Shown piece after piece: positions 24,059-36,013 of a stretch of 64,000 nucleotides of DNA. Below the pieces are notes generated by a model. It was not told the DNA's origin. It was given only the letters and a program-made list of their open reading frames with translations, and did no database searches. This DNA comes from Melastoma dodecandrum. Lineage: Eukaryota; Streptophyta; Magnoliopsida; Myrtales; Melastomataceae. A program made the translations under genes and the position numbers. Where the stretch lies: contig JARUPY010000534.1 in the NCBI GenBank assembly GCA_029817715.1, positions 4,342,501 through 4,406,500 on the forward strand, given 5' to 3'. Position 1 is the stretch's first letter, and every line of letters begins with the position of its first letter.

Positions 24059-24325
24059 TGTTGTGAAACGAAAACACAGATGGAGAGAATACAAGAAAAG
24101 GAACGTGTAAAGTGGGAAAGGGTTCCTTTATTGATTTCGATCAAATGTACCAAAAACATAAGTCTTATAAAGTCCTATATTTATATTATATACAAATGAA
24201 ATGTCTCGATAGACGAATGATCTCGATAGATGAAATGTCTCGGTAGATGAAGAGTTTCGGCAGGTGAAGAGTCTCGACAGTTACTTCTCGAAGTCATAAT
24301 GATATTCATAAATATTCATAATACA
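24059..24325 (-). repeat. 3' LTR of the copia element
   Basis: On the plus strand it runs from TGTTGTGAAACG to TTCATAATACA, so it has TG...CA ends. It matches the other LTR at many positions, including 'tttattgatttcgatcaaa' and 'tctcgatagatgaa', with indels. The two copies are clearly diverged, which points to an old insertion. Confidence 0.88.
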
Positions 24326-24349
24326 CCCCCTTGAATGATTATTATGATA

Positions 24350-26880
24350 TTGCTTCATTATAAGCCTTACTCGGAAAACCCTATGGGATAAAACCGTGGT
24401 CAAGGAAAAAGGAGTACAATATTTTTACTCCCCCCTCTTTATAGCTTCATTGTAAATCTCCAAGTGTACGCATAGTAATTTTATGTCTAAGCCTCTTAAA
24501 GGTCGTGGTAGACAAATCCTTTGTAAATAAATCCGCTAGATTATCCGAAGAACGAATTGTTGAATGTCAATATCACCAATCTTTTGGCGATTATGTGTGA
24601 AAAAGAATTTCGGTGATATGTTTTTCGTTCTATCGTCTTTTGATATATCCTCCTTTCAGTTGAGCAATGCAAGCAGCATTATCCTCATATAATGTTGTTT
24701 GGACATTCTTATTTACATATAAAGAACATGATTCTCTAGTGTGATGTATAACAAATTTCGGTCACATACATTTCCTGTTTGTTTCATGAATCGCTATAAT
24801 CTCATAATGATTAGTAGATGTGACAGTAATAGTCTGTTTCATATATATCCAGGAAACAGCAGTACCACCACATGTGAATACATAATTCGATTGAGATTTA
24901 CCATTATGAGGATCGGATAAATATCATGCATCTTCATATCCTATCAATTTTGATTCAGGCGTATAAGGATAATATAAACCCATATCTATTGTAACTCGAA
25001 GATATCTAAATATGTGTTTTATCCCATTATAATGTCTCCTAGTAGGAGATGAGCTATATCTTGCAAATAAATTTACAGCAAATGATATATCAAGTATAGT
25101 ATGACTAGCAAGATACATTAATGCTCCAATAGCACTAAAATATGGTACTTCAGGACCAATTAGTTCTTCATCATTCATTCGAGGATAAAATAAGTCTTTA
25201 TTTACATCAAGTGATCTCGCAACCATAAGACTACTCAACGGATACGCTTTATCCATATAAAATCTTTTTAACACCTTTGATGTATAAGTAAATTAATGGA
25301 CAAAAATTTCATTTTCTAAATGCTCAATCTCCAAGCCAAGACATAACTTTGTTTTCCCGAGATCTTTCATCTCTAATTCTTTCTTGAGGTAATTAATTGT
25401 TTCAGACAGTTCATCAGTCGTTCCAATAATATTCAAATTATCAACATAAATCGCAATTATTACAAATTGTGATCCTCATCTCTTAATAAACACACATGAA
25501 CATATTGGGTCATTCTGATATCCATTTTTCAACAAATATTCACTGAGACATTTATACCACATATGTCCAGATTGTTTTAATCCATATAAAGATCTGTATA
25601 ATTTGACTGAGTAAAGGTCTCGACGATCTGAATTACATGCTTCTGGCATTTTGAATCCTTCAGGGAGTTTCATGTATATATCGTTCTCAAGAGAGCCATG
25701 TAAGTATGTTGTAACGAAATTCATTAATCACATCTCCAATTTCTCATGGATTGATAAACTAATGAGATATCTAAATATCGTTGCATTCACCATAGGAAAA
25801 TATGTGTCCTCATAATCAATGTCAGGTTTTTGCGAGAATCTCTAGGCAACAAGTCGTGCCTTACATCTGACATTCTCATTTTTCTCATTTCTTTTTCGCA
25901 CGAATACCCATTTATAACCGATCGATTTTACACCTTCAGGTGTACGGACGACGGTTTCAAAAACTTTGCGTTTTGTGAGCGATTTTAACTCTGCTTTAAT
26001 CACATCTTTCCATTTTGGCCAATCATTTTTTTGCCTCCATTCTTCAATAGATTTTAGTTCAAGATCATCGTTATCATTTATAATATCGCATGTTATAGCA
26101 TATGCCAACCTTTCATCGACGTCGATTTCATCTCGATTCCATCTTTTTCCAATGAAAACATAGTTTATAGAGATCTCTTCATTTTTAGGTACATGTGACT
26201 CTTCTGGAATCATATTCTCAATGACCAGAAGCTCTTCTGGAGTAACTATTTCCTCAGTTTGAGTCTTTACTTCTTTTCTTTTACGATGATTTTTATCTCT
26301 GGAACCGATAGGTCTACCACGTTTCGCTTGCATTTTAGGCTCATTAGCAATACTAGGTTATTCTTTGCATAATTATAGCTCAATGATGCTCCAATCGATC
26401 ATGCCATGTAATAAAATTATTTTGATCAACAAACTTCTGGTTTGTAACAGCATGTACTTCGCCAACACTTATATTTGTGAAATATAGTCCAGAGGAAACT
26501 GAGGGTAATTCTTCTAAGAAACATTTTTTACCCGAGATGATACTTTGTAATATACAAACATTCTTTATTATTTTTATTTGAAGTCTTAATGTAGTATCCA
26601 TTTCTGGAGATATATTTAAAACTCAATAAATTTCTCTGAGGCTTAGAGGAATATAACGTATAATTGATATAAATGTTTGTTCCTATCGGTAAAATAATTT
26701 TTGCTCTTCCGGACCCCTCAATAATTTTTATACTTCCAGATATCATATTTACGTTTGTCTCATTCATTACCAAGCTAGTAAAGATTTTCTTGCTTTGTAA
26801 AATAGCATGTGTTGATGCACTGTCTACGAGACAAATACATTTTCCATTTGTCGATGATTCACTTCCGGGAACCTTCATTT
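24350..26880 (-). pseudogene. Copia protease and pol remnants
   Basis: Read on the minus strand from right to left: a protease segment with the DSAST active-site motif (about 26528-26878); a GAG-pre-integrase piece with WHDRLEHH near 26385 (usual form WHDRLGHP); then, without the integrase core, a segment starting KRGRPIGSRDKNHRKRK and leading into reverse transcriptase (WPKWKDVIKAELKSL, SIGYKWVFVRKRN, 25842-26333); further RT pieces with YLHGSLENDIYMKLPEGF and SLYGLKQSGHMWYK (25476-25724); and the RNase H side (GALMYLASHTILDISFAVN, 24924-25274). Frames break between the segments. The missing integrase suggests an internal deletion near 26335-26385. Confidence 0.85.
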
Positions 26881-27249
26881 TCTTTATGAAATAAATAAGA
26901 ATATCAAAAATTAATGATATACAAATTAAATAGTTGAGAGTTCAAAACCCATTATGATATATTTTATTTGTATATTTATTTTTAAATCATAACATTTACT
27001 AAAATAATTAAGATCAAAACCCAATCCCTTTTTTTTTACTAAATCATTAAAATTGATTTAAATTCATTATAATTATTAATTATATTATAAAATTTTATTC
27101 GTTATAATTACTTTTTAAGATATAATATTTAAAGTTTAATTGATATAATAATTATTATTAAAATTTAATTATCCAAATACAAAAAAAAATATAAGTAGAC
27201 AATCATGACAATATTATTTAAAACGGAATACATCATAAGAAAAATTAAA

Positions 27250-28440
27250 CAACATCGTTGTTATTTCCATGCTCGACAAGAAAGTCGGCTACATCAAATT
27301 GAGAGAAATCATTTAGACCAAAATCTATTATATCATTTCCGGAAGCCACTTTTCCTTCATCAAAGACAAAGTTTATCTCAATTGCCCTTTTTCTTTCAGT
27401 GACTCCTGATAGAGATCGGCCAAATGTTTTGGTGTACGATAGGTACATGACCAATGATCCTTCATACCACAGCAATAACATTTGTTCTCTACAGTATTGT
27501 TGAATTGACCCTTTCTGTCATCATGTGCCACTTTATCATTCTTCCCTTTTTTCATATAATAGGGGCGATTGTTGTGAAAATTATGTCGACCACCACCACG
27601 TCCATGTCCATTCCCGCGGCCACAAGTGGGACCACGACCACGATGTTGCTCTCCGTAATTATATGATATCACATTCACTTCAGGGAATGAAGCAAATCCG
27701 ATTGGACGAGCCTCACGATTTTTCATCAAAAGCTCATTGTTATGTTCGCCAACAAGAGGCATGAAATCAATTTAGAATACTTCTCAAAACCTTTTGTACG
27801 ATAATGCTGCTGCAGGAGCACATTTGATGCATGAAAGGTGGAGAATGTTTTCTCCAGCATATCTCCGTCAGTAATATTTTCTCCACATAATTTCAGTTGA
27901 GAAGTAATTCGAAATAATGCCGAATTATATTCGCTCACCGATTTAAAATCTTGAAGGCACAAATGTTCAAATTGAGCTTTTGGAAGAATGATAGTTTTCA
28001 AATGATCATACCTTTGTTTCAAATTATTTCATAGGACTAAGGGATCTTTCATAATGAAGTGCTCAATTTTTAATTCTTCGTGAAGATGACGACAAAGAAA
28101 AATCATTACCTTGGGCTTATCTTGGTCGGATGCCGCGTTTTGATCTTTGATGGTGGTTCCGAGACCATTGGCTGCTAAATGAATTTCGGCATCTAAATCC
28201 ATGAAAGGTAATTTCTTCTGGTGATGTCTAAAGCCGTGAACTTCAATTTCGTGAGGTTCGACATGATTACTTGATCGATTGGGCTTCCACGGGCAAGGCG
28301 AGAGATTTGACTTCCACCGAGAGTATTGTATTGATAACTTGTTGTGAAACGAAGAAACAAGAAGGAAGAAGATTGAGAGAATATACAAGAGAAAGAACAT
28401 ATAAAGGGGGAAAGAGTTTCTTTATTGATTTCGATCAAAA
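27250..28440 (-). pseudogene. Copia gag remnant
   Basis: The minus strand starts with LTKLKFTALDITRRNYLSW, typical of copia gag, followed by LAANGL, YDHLKTIILPKAQFEH, YNSALFRITSQLKLCG and a Gly/Arg/His-rich region before a CCHC zinc-knuckle remnant (CYCCGMKDHWSCTYRT), in which the spacing is C-X2-C-X4-H-X3-C rather than X4. Frames break near 28025 and 27760. Confidence 0.82.
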
Positions 28441-28598
28441 GTACAAAAAATGCATCTTACAGTGTCCTCCATTTATAGTATAAACAAATGAAACGTCTCG
28501 ATAGATGAAACGTCTCGGTAAATGAAGAGTTTCGGCAGGTGAAAAATCTTAGCAATTACTTCTCGGAGTTATAATGACATTCACAAATATTCATAATA
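28340..28598 (-). repeat. 5' LTR of the copia element
   Basis: It runs from TGTTGTGAAACGAAG to TTCATAATA on the plus strand and pairs with 24059-24325. Its outer end is mutated or lost (next bases GT, not CA). Confidence 0.85.
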
Positions 28599-28766
28599 GT
28601 TCCAAAAATTCATTCTCTTTTTCCTTTTAATTGTTGTGATTAAAAAATTACGAAATAGGATTTTACTTAAAAAAATTATCTCAATGGTTAAAATATCGAC
28701 TTTGATTTTATATATGTACGACACAATGACTTTAATTTTAACGGGCTTTGTTCCATTTTACCGTTA

Positions 28767-29087
28767 GTGAAAAAAATCGTGAAATAAGGTAGAAAATTTC
28801 AAAACTTTTGAAATACGGCTCCGAAGTTGAACTCTATAAGTTCGACTTTTCCTAAAATGAAAGTCAATTCGAATTTCAAAAGGTCCCCTTAGTCGAACTT
28901 AAAAAATTAAAAATAAATAAATAAATAAAAATGAAAGTTGATTATAGAGTTCACTTAAGGAGACTTTTTAAAAGTCAAACTAGTTCGACTTCGTTCTTAG
29001 ACAAAGTCGAACTCTATAAATTCGACTTCGAGGCTTTATTTCAAGAATTTCAAAACTGTATACCATATTCTACGAATTTTTTTAACT
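28767..29087. repeat. Foldback element with long inverted arms
   Basis: The left arm (about 28767-28853) and right arm (about 28998-29087) are imperfect reverse complements over roughly 85 bases, each with AAAAAAAT-CGT, GGTA, TTTTGAAAT, and a core of GAACTCTATAA(G/A)TTCGACTT. The spacer has further short self-complementary parts around GTCGAAC. RNA from it would fold into a long hairpin. I read it as a MITE-like element; the class is not settled. Confidence 0.6.
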
Positions 29088-29182
29088 TTCCTCATTTGGG
29101 AATTTTCCTCTAATTTTACTTATAACATGTTGTTTCAAATCGGGAATAGAAAATTTGGCTAATCGAGCATAGCCCTTAACAT

Positions 29183-29440
29183 AATTGACTCCCAGTTAAT
29201 AACTGCAGTCGAGCATAGCGATTATGGATCTAACCCGCCCTGTGACCATCACTCCCCTCCATGTTTTGTTTTGCAGCAAACCTCGGATTCCCATCCATGA
29301 TGAAGATGACATGGTTTGGGATGGAACCGACCATTATGACGCGGAATATTCATTTCCTTTCAAGTTCACCAAGGCCGTCGAAGAAGGCCCCCACAGTCAA
29401 GCTGCTAGGTCTCTCCATGGCATCACGCAACAAACTGTGG
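29183..29440 (-). pseudogene. Broken 5' fragment of a cis-prenyltransferase gene
   Basis: The minus strand reads [22 protein letters not shown], then GSDGHRAG and a stop, matching the start of the intact gene at 21408 ([22 protein letters not shown]...GDGHKAG). At DNA level the homology continues after the stop to about 29183, in a shifted frame, around 'ttgactcccagttaataactgcag', matching 21178 onwards. Upstream there is an in-frame stop before IFRVIMVG. Only the first quarter of the gene remains. Same strand as the intact copy 8 kb away, with the copia element between them. Confidence 0.82.
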
Positions 29441-30011
29441 TGGGGTGGAGGAAAGTTTCGATGATTGGGGGCCGCAAACTGCTGGTTCAAAGGAAAGTCA
29501 ATTAGTTATTGCAGCCAAAGTCACAAGGCGAACAAGGGAGCATCGCGCAGAAACTCAATGGTTCTTGTTTACGGATGCAGGACCGTTGTTAAATAGCAAA
29601 CTCTCCTTATTGCAGGTGTTTATAGCTGAGGTTTCTTCTTGGGGAAACAATGGCGTCAAGACAAAGACTCTCTCAAGCTGTCTGCAGACTCTGCAGGGGA
29701 TTCCTTTGCCTTGAGCTACGACTTCATGCTTCAGACCCAAGAATTGCCAACTTTGATAAAAAAATTATTTACGCTATCAAGTTGCTCGTGTATCTATCTA
29801 TGTATATACAGAGTGATAAAATATAGGAAGTCGCGGTTCGCTGGACAACTACTCCGTAGATTGCGTCAAAAAGGAGTAATGTGTGATGATTGGACATGTA
29901 ACTTAGGTTTGAAAGAACATCGTACATTAAGACTGCAGTCAGTGTCCCTGACGAGTTTACGTGACAAACAATAGGTGCAATTTTGGCGGCTGTGCTGGGG
30001 AGGTTGCGAGC
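29441..30011. other. 3' region of the RLCK gene and intergenic DNA
   Basis: No gene is recognised. The right part should be the 3' UTR of the minus-strand kinase gene. Short ORFs here lack known motifs. Confidence 0.35.
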
Positions 30012-32201
30012 TCATGGATTGGGGCCTTGGTGCCTCAAGTCCTGCCTAGGGGCAGGCCGTCGAGAAGAAGATACTGAAGACTTCTTCGGCTTATCCTTGA
30101 TCAGTTCGATGCGAAGCAATACATCGACGACCTCTTTCATGGATGGCCTGTTTCTCGGTTCCGAGGCTAAACACCTTAACACGAGCTGCGCCGTTTGTAA
30201 GGCTGCCTTAAAAGAGTACTGCCCCTCCATCCGAGCATCTATAATGTGCTTCAGCTTTCCCCTCTGTGACAGGAATGGCCTCGTCCATTCGACCAAGCTT
30301 TGTTGCCCTCCTGGACGCTTCAGGTCAAGTGCCCGGTGACCGGTTAACAGTTCCAGAAGGACTACACCGAATCCGTAAACATCGCTTTTCACATATAAGT
30401 GACCTGCAGCACATGGATGTAGCTTAAAATTGAAGTTTCAGCTTAAACCTTCAGATCATACGAGGTAGGGCAAACAAAGTCACCTGTTGCTACATACTCT
30501 GGAGCAGCATAGCCAGATGTTCCCATCACTCTTGTCGTCACATGCGATTCTTCACCCGATGGACCTAATTTTGCCAAGCCAAAGTCGGCAATTTTGGCAT
30601 TGTAGTTCTGTACAAAATCATCACATGTGAAATTTAGTCATAAGACTTGCTTAAAATTGTAACCAAGAACGTGTAAAATCAAAGATGGCTGACCTACCCA
30701 ATCCAACAATATATTGGACGCCTTAAAATCTCTGTAGATGACTTGCTTATCTGATGTGTGCAGGAATGCCAAGCCCTTAGCTGCTCCAATTGCTATCTGG
30801 AGTCTTCTGTCCCATGAGAGTGGCTCAATATTCGGGCTTCCTGAGAAGCAAAATCAGTGGCGTCGAAAAATTTCACAAACACAGGAAAAAGAAACACATT
30901 GCCACTGAAGTAGCAACCGATGAGCTCTTACTTCGAAATAAATGGTTTTCCAGGCTGCCCTTCTGCACAAACTCATACACCAAGAGCAGCTCCTTGTCCT
31001 CCCAACAGTAGCCCAGTAGTCGAACTAGATTAGGGTGCGAGAGTCGTCCGAGGAAATTCACTTCAGACTGCACTTATGGGAAAAATGGAAGGAAATTAGC
31101 AGCCTAGAATACAAGGATCGAGCATATAGGAAGTGCTCCAATTCCTTGTCATCCATTAAAAAACCAATAACCTGGTATCATTTAATAACTAGTAGATCAT
31201 TCAGTAATTTTTCCATTCTCGGGCAAAGCTAGCAAGGATGTGATCAATGCTAGTAGAAACCCAGTCACAGATGGTGATTTATCCAGCTGCGGGATGCAAT
31301 CACAATAACTATGTTAGTTGTCCTTACAGTGAGCTACAATGACAGTCAGTCGGGTCCTTTGAATGTCTCAGGTGGTCCTGCCCTAGCATTGCACATGGAG
31401 AATCAGACAATGTAAGAAGGGACTGAACCTACCTGACCCCATGAATAATAACTAAAAATGCGCTCCAATTCGGCCGACAAGAAATTAGATGATTTCAACC
31501 AACACGGACTTAATTCTTCCTGGAAACAGTATGCATCCGAGTACTTACTTGCCATTCGTCGAACCCTTGCATGCTTTCTGGGTTCAACTTCTTGATGGCA
31601 ACAACCATTCCACTCCCCATCTTGGAAGGGGCCAGAGTCTTCTCGTCGACCCAACCCTTGAACACCCTCCCAAAACCGCCTTCCCCCAACAGGTTATCCT
31701 GCTTGAAGTTCTTGGTGGCACTCCTCAGGTCAGCAAATGTGAAGACCTTGAGATTGGGCATCTCCAGAATCTCCCCCTGGCTTTCATTTGCACCCTCGGG
31801 GGTTTCATCAACACCACTACTGTTCACCAAAAACCCACTTCGGCTGTCATGACCGGACTTCCCTGATAAACAACGATTTCGCAACTCAATGAACCAAATC
31901 CGAGACCCTCCCCAAAAAAAACAGCAACTTCAAACCCCAACCGAGCATCGAAATCCAATCCCCTACTCATGCAAGATCAAAACTTTTCTCCAAACTCCTA
32001 CATACCCAGAAGCTAAAACCGGCAGCAATCAACAACAGATCAAAACCCAACACCCCCCCAAAAAAAAACCTAGAAACACTCATCGGACCAACACCCAGAA
32101 ACCGGAATCACATGTTCATGAATCCTACCTGCTGCAGAGGCCCTGGTGGAGTTGGAAACCGAATATTCCCGAGTTGGGGAATGACCAAAGCAGTTACCCA
32201 T
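30012..32201 (-). CDS. Receptor-like cytoplasmic kinase, RLCK-VII/PBL type
   Basis: Six exons (32129-32201, 31549-31862, 30932-31067, 30698-30840, 30484-30607, 30012-30403) with matching phases give 393 residues. The N-terminus MGNCFG carries a myristoylation glycine and an adjacent palmitoylation cysteine, so the protein should sit on the inner plasma membrane. Kinase motifs: [30 protein letters not shown] (glycine loop, typical RLCK-VII opening), VVAIKKL, catalytic loop [14 protein letters not shown] (YRD replaces HRD as usual here), IADFGLAK, then [16 protein letters not shown] and [16 protein letters not shown]. Such kinases pass signals from cell-surface receptors in immunity and growth. 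The activation loop keeps its Ser/Thr residues. The Ser/Arg-rich tail is short. The particular family member is not assigned. Confidence 0.95.
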
Positions 32202-35200
32202 TACGCACAACAACCGAAACGAACACCAACTCCCTTCCTCCCTCCCTCTTCTAACAAAACATCGGCAGACGAAACTAATTTGCCGACAGGAGTAACAATA
32301 AATAATTACATCCACATAATTGGTGTGATCATTTCAATGAACACCCAGCTCTGTCCTTTCGAAAGTATTTGGTCTTTTTATACAAGGGAACCCAATCAAG
32401 CAACAAAGAAAAAGGGGTCGAGAATGGAATAGAATAAGAATTCTGGTTGGAAAAGAAAAAAAAAAGTGGGATTTTTTTAGTGTCCTGTTTCTAAAAATCA
32501 AAATCAAAATCAAAACCCAAAAGTCCCTGGCGGACAAGATTACTACTAATCGCTTCTGTAGTTATTCCAAGAAGCTGTAATTTTATGGCGCTATTGATAT
32601 AGCAATTAGTTGCAACAAAGCTCATTGAACATGTGATTTGCTGTTCCTAGTGGGTCACACGAGAGTAATCAACTCCATGTAAGAATCACTTGATGCCAAC
32701 AACCCCTGTGGGGGCAAACTCCTTCGCAAGAATTAGAAAGTCAATGCATAGACAAGCCAAACGTGTTAAGAGCAAGGTGGCCTTTCTTATCACCGGCTTA
32801 CTCCTTGGGGATTGGTTGGCTTGGCTACTTGCATGCAAACCTCCATAAGAGGAGAGAATATTTTATGTGGGGCAAAACTAATTGTTTGGGGGGATGCAAA
32901 TTCGACCAAATTTGGTGCAATGCCAATGTCGGGGGTCGGAGGTGGACCGAAAAGTTATGCAAAAAGAGAAGGAATTCTACTTAGAATATATATATGACAT
33001 TGACACGTCATCCGGGTATGGAACAAATGTCATAAATTGCTATATTTAACCAGAAAAAAAAAAGAAATTCATGTTTATACCCAACTCTTTGTTTTGGGGA
33101 TGGTACACCCTAGTGGACTTTTTCTACAAAAAATAAAGGAAGATGGGATGGGATGCCTTTTCAGTGGAACTTTTTTGAGCAATATCTTGGGTTTCCTTTT
33201 GACCAAAGATCGCATGCACCACCCACAATCGAGAACGATTTAGTCTTAATCCCATATCATATCTCCTAACTCCCCCTCTTTTCACTGTTGGCATTGATTA
33301 GATGTAGTCCAGAGTGGGAGTCTAATCAGCAACCAATTACTCTTCCCCCCTTTTGAAGGAGACCCAACACCCTCCACCCCCCTTCTCCAAGATCCAAAAA
33401 ATATATAATATTATTAACAAGAAGAAGAAGATAATTAATCCACCCACCCATCTAGAAAATCTTTGAACATAACTTAGATTATTAAAAGAAACATAAGTCA
33501 TTTTATTACTAGGGAATTTTTCCTTAGTACTATTGAGTTATGACATGAGAGAAGGCGTGGAGAAACGAAGCCACATCGGAAGGGAAGAGTTGACCTTTTG
33601 TGATGCTGTCCGGTGCGTTCCGTGGAGTTATTAAAGTCAATTCCATGTGGAAGTTTTTGAACCACATCCTGTCCGAGTCAATCCCAGTGGGAGGGGATCA
33701 AAAAGTTAAAATGCAACGTTCGCTTTTTCTTTAGTTGAAAAAGCGAAACAGCGTTAGGCAGTTTACGTTTTTCTTTTTGTTTTTTGAATGTTCGCGTTTG
33801 AGCATGATGTCTTGACATTACCGACAACGCAGAGAAGGAAGGAAGGAAAGGTCAATTTGTTGTCGTAACGATCGGGCAACTTTCGTGAGAAAATGGGGCT
33901 GGGCCGAGTGGGAGGAGGTGATCATGAGGCGGCGACTATGAATTCGACGCGGCTTGTGACGGTTTGTCGATGTCCGGTGGAAGAAATGGACCTGGACCTG
34001 GAAGGCTCGAGCCTAAGTGTTACCAGCCCCGCCCATGAATAATAGTAACTTTGAACAATAGGAAGGGAAAACAACTCAGGTTGTTGTTATGGAGATTTGG
34101 GTGCTGCTGGTTAGGGATTCTGTAGCTAGCTAACAGAGAGTGTTTTCTTATCTGTACTACTTGTGTATACAAGGATATATCAAATTTACAGGGTCTCGAT
34201 GAGCTGCCCGAACTGAAAATCAGGTGGACTCAGAACACCTGTTCTAGTCTTTGGAGCTGATCCGATTGCCTACCATCGACACTAATCTAGTCTTCGCAGA
34301 TTTAACACACATGACGTTGGAGGTTGTACATGTTTTGTGGTCTTGAGCATATTGACGTTGTCCTGCTTGTTGTATCTGGTGTAGGTGCTACTGCTTAACG
34401 ACCAGGAGATCAACAGCTCCTCCTTGTTCTACCATCAACTGAACAGAGACAGCCATTCCCTTTTGTTCAAAATTTTCACCGTATGACTTGTTTTTAAGTG
34501 TAATACTAATAATTTGTATCGTAGACTCCATTCGAGGAAGGCTTTTGACTTTGACGAAGCACTGGTGGGGCAGGGGGAAGCAACAACCGCAGTGAGTTTC
34601 ATGGGAGTTGAATAAAAATGCTGCAAAAACCTGGGGGATGTCCCAAGTTGATAATATTTTTGATGCGGCATGGTTAGAAACTGATGCTTCGAAGGCTTCC
34701 ATCGTCGTCTCATGAAGTTGAATTTTTCGTCAATTTATTTAGAAGGTGGTGAAAACACAGTAGGTGAAGTGCAGAGTAGCGAAACCAGACTAGTTCCGGA
34801 GCGTGTAATGCTTTCCAAACCATGGGACTTAGCACTTGCAGTCCAGTATACCGGGAAGATGCTGCGTCGGCGGTCTTGGCGAATATATCCCAATATCGGA
34901 GACAGCTCAAAGAGAAAATGCACATATTACAAGTAGGGAGAGCCACATGCCATAATGAAATCGGGTGGATGACTTTACATGCCTTGGCCAAAAACTTCCA
35001 CCACATCCGAGAGGGAAAAGGGCATGAAATGAATCTCGCCCGTATCCAGCGGGAACGGCCGACTCAATTTTCAAAAGCCTTAGAAATGACGAAAATATAC
35101 TCATATTATTCACCCTAAAAATTGCACCTATCGAATTGTGAGTATATATGTTGTTTATATCGTGATCGGCGTACAATTTTTACAATAAGAAAATTATAAA

Positions 35201-36013
35201 AAGAATAAAATTGTGAATAAGGGTATAAATGATCGTAATGATTTATGAAAGATCGATATCAATTTGATTATAAACAAGTTTGAAATCGAATTTGAGCATG
35301 AAAATTATACGTTAAAATATTTCGCGAGCCTTTTAAACCTTATAAAATTTCAATTATATCCTTTAACAATCAAATTTTTATTTTTTATTTTTTTTCTAAT
35401 CCCCTCCCTGCTTTCGTTCTCGAACCACTTTATTTCTCTATAATATAATCTCCTCTTCCCAGTCCCCGTAGACTCTTCCTTCTGGTGGCAACTCTCCCTA
35501 ATCACCCCCCGTACATCAACCTCGTGTCGGTTCCTTCGTCAGCATTCCCCTTTCTCTCCTCACGCACTTTCCTTCCAACAAAATCCCCCTACGCAACTTC
35601 CTCTGACAACACCCTCCCCATTGTCACTTTTGACGGTAACTTCCCCCAATCCCCCGTTGAATTTGAGCCCTACTCCTGCTAAATCTGTGCTCGAAGAACT
35701 CGAGCCCAACCAAACTTCAACTTGATATGAAGTTTCGTAAAAGTAAACGAGCTTGGACTCGAACCCCACTAATTCAAACTTATCAACCTCGTACAATATC
35801 CTAGTAGAGTCCCAGCTCGAGGCTAATAGTATTCGGGTCTTGTCTCAACTCATTTATACTCCTAGTCGTGAAAAATGCAGACGAAAGCAAAAATATTAAT
35901 ATTCGAGACCAAACGCTTACAGTTATTGCAAAACACCAAAAGGAGTTGCATAGACTAATCAAGGAACAAGCACGACGATTGCGACTATGACGGTCTCCTC
36001 TATTGAAAGTTGC
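32202..36013. other. Intergenic, no gene supported
   Basis: The left end is the RLCK promoter side. A 98-codon plus ORF at 34822-35118 overlaps a similar-sized minus ORF; neither shows a family motif. The region 34380-35120 is more evenly composed than its AT-rich flanks and may be an old gene relic or a non-coding transcript, but I cannot support a call. From 35180 to 35400 and around 33400-33530 the DNA is very AT-rich. Confidence 0.3.

Larger units (their letters stand above)
24059..28598 (-). mobile_element. Decayed Ty1/copia LTR retrotransposon, integrase core deleted
   Basis: Two related LTRs (24059-24325 and 28340-28598) enclose gag, protease, a fragment of the pre-integrase region, and reverse transcriptase pieces, all on the minus strand. 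A polypurine tract (AAGGGGG on the minus strand) directly abuts the 3' LTR. At the 5' LTR the usual primer-site position holds only a weak trace (TATCA). Gag and pol are split by frameshifts and stops, so the element cannot move by itself. An AT-rich piece (about 26890-27200) sits between gag and protease. No target-site duplication is evident; the outer end of the 5' LTR reads GT where CA is expected. Confidence 0.9.

Noticed and set aside
34388..35176. Possible small genes on either strand
   Set aside because: Several overlapping ORFs on both strands but none with recognisable residues or splice pattern.
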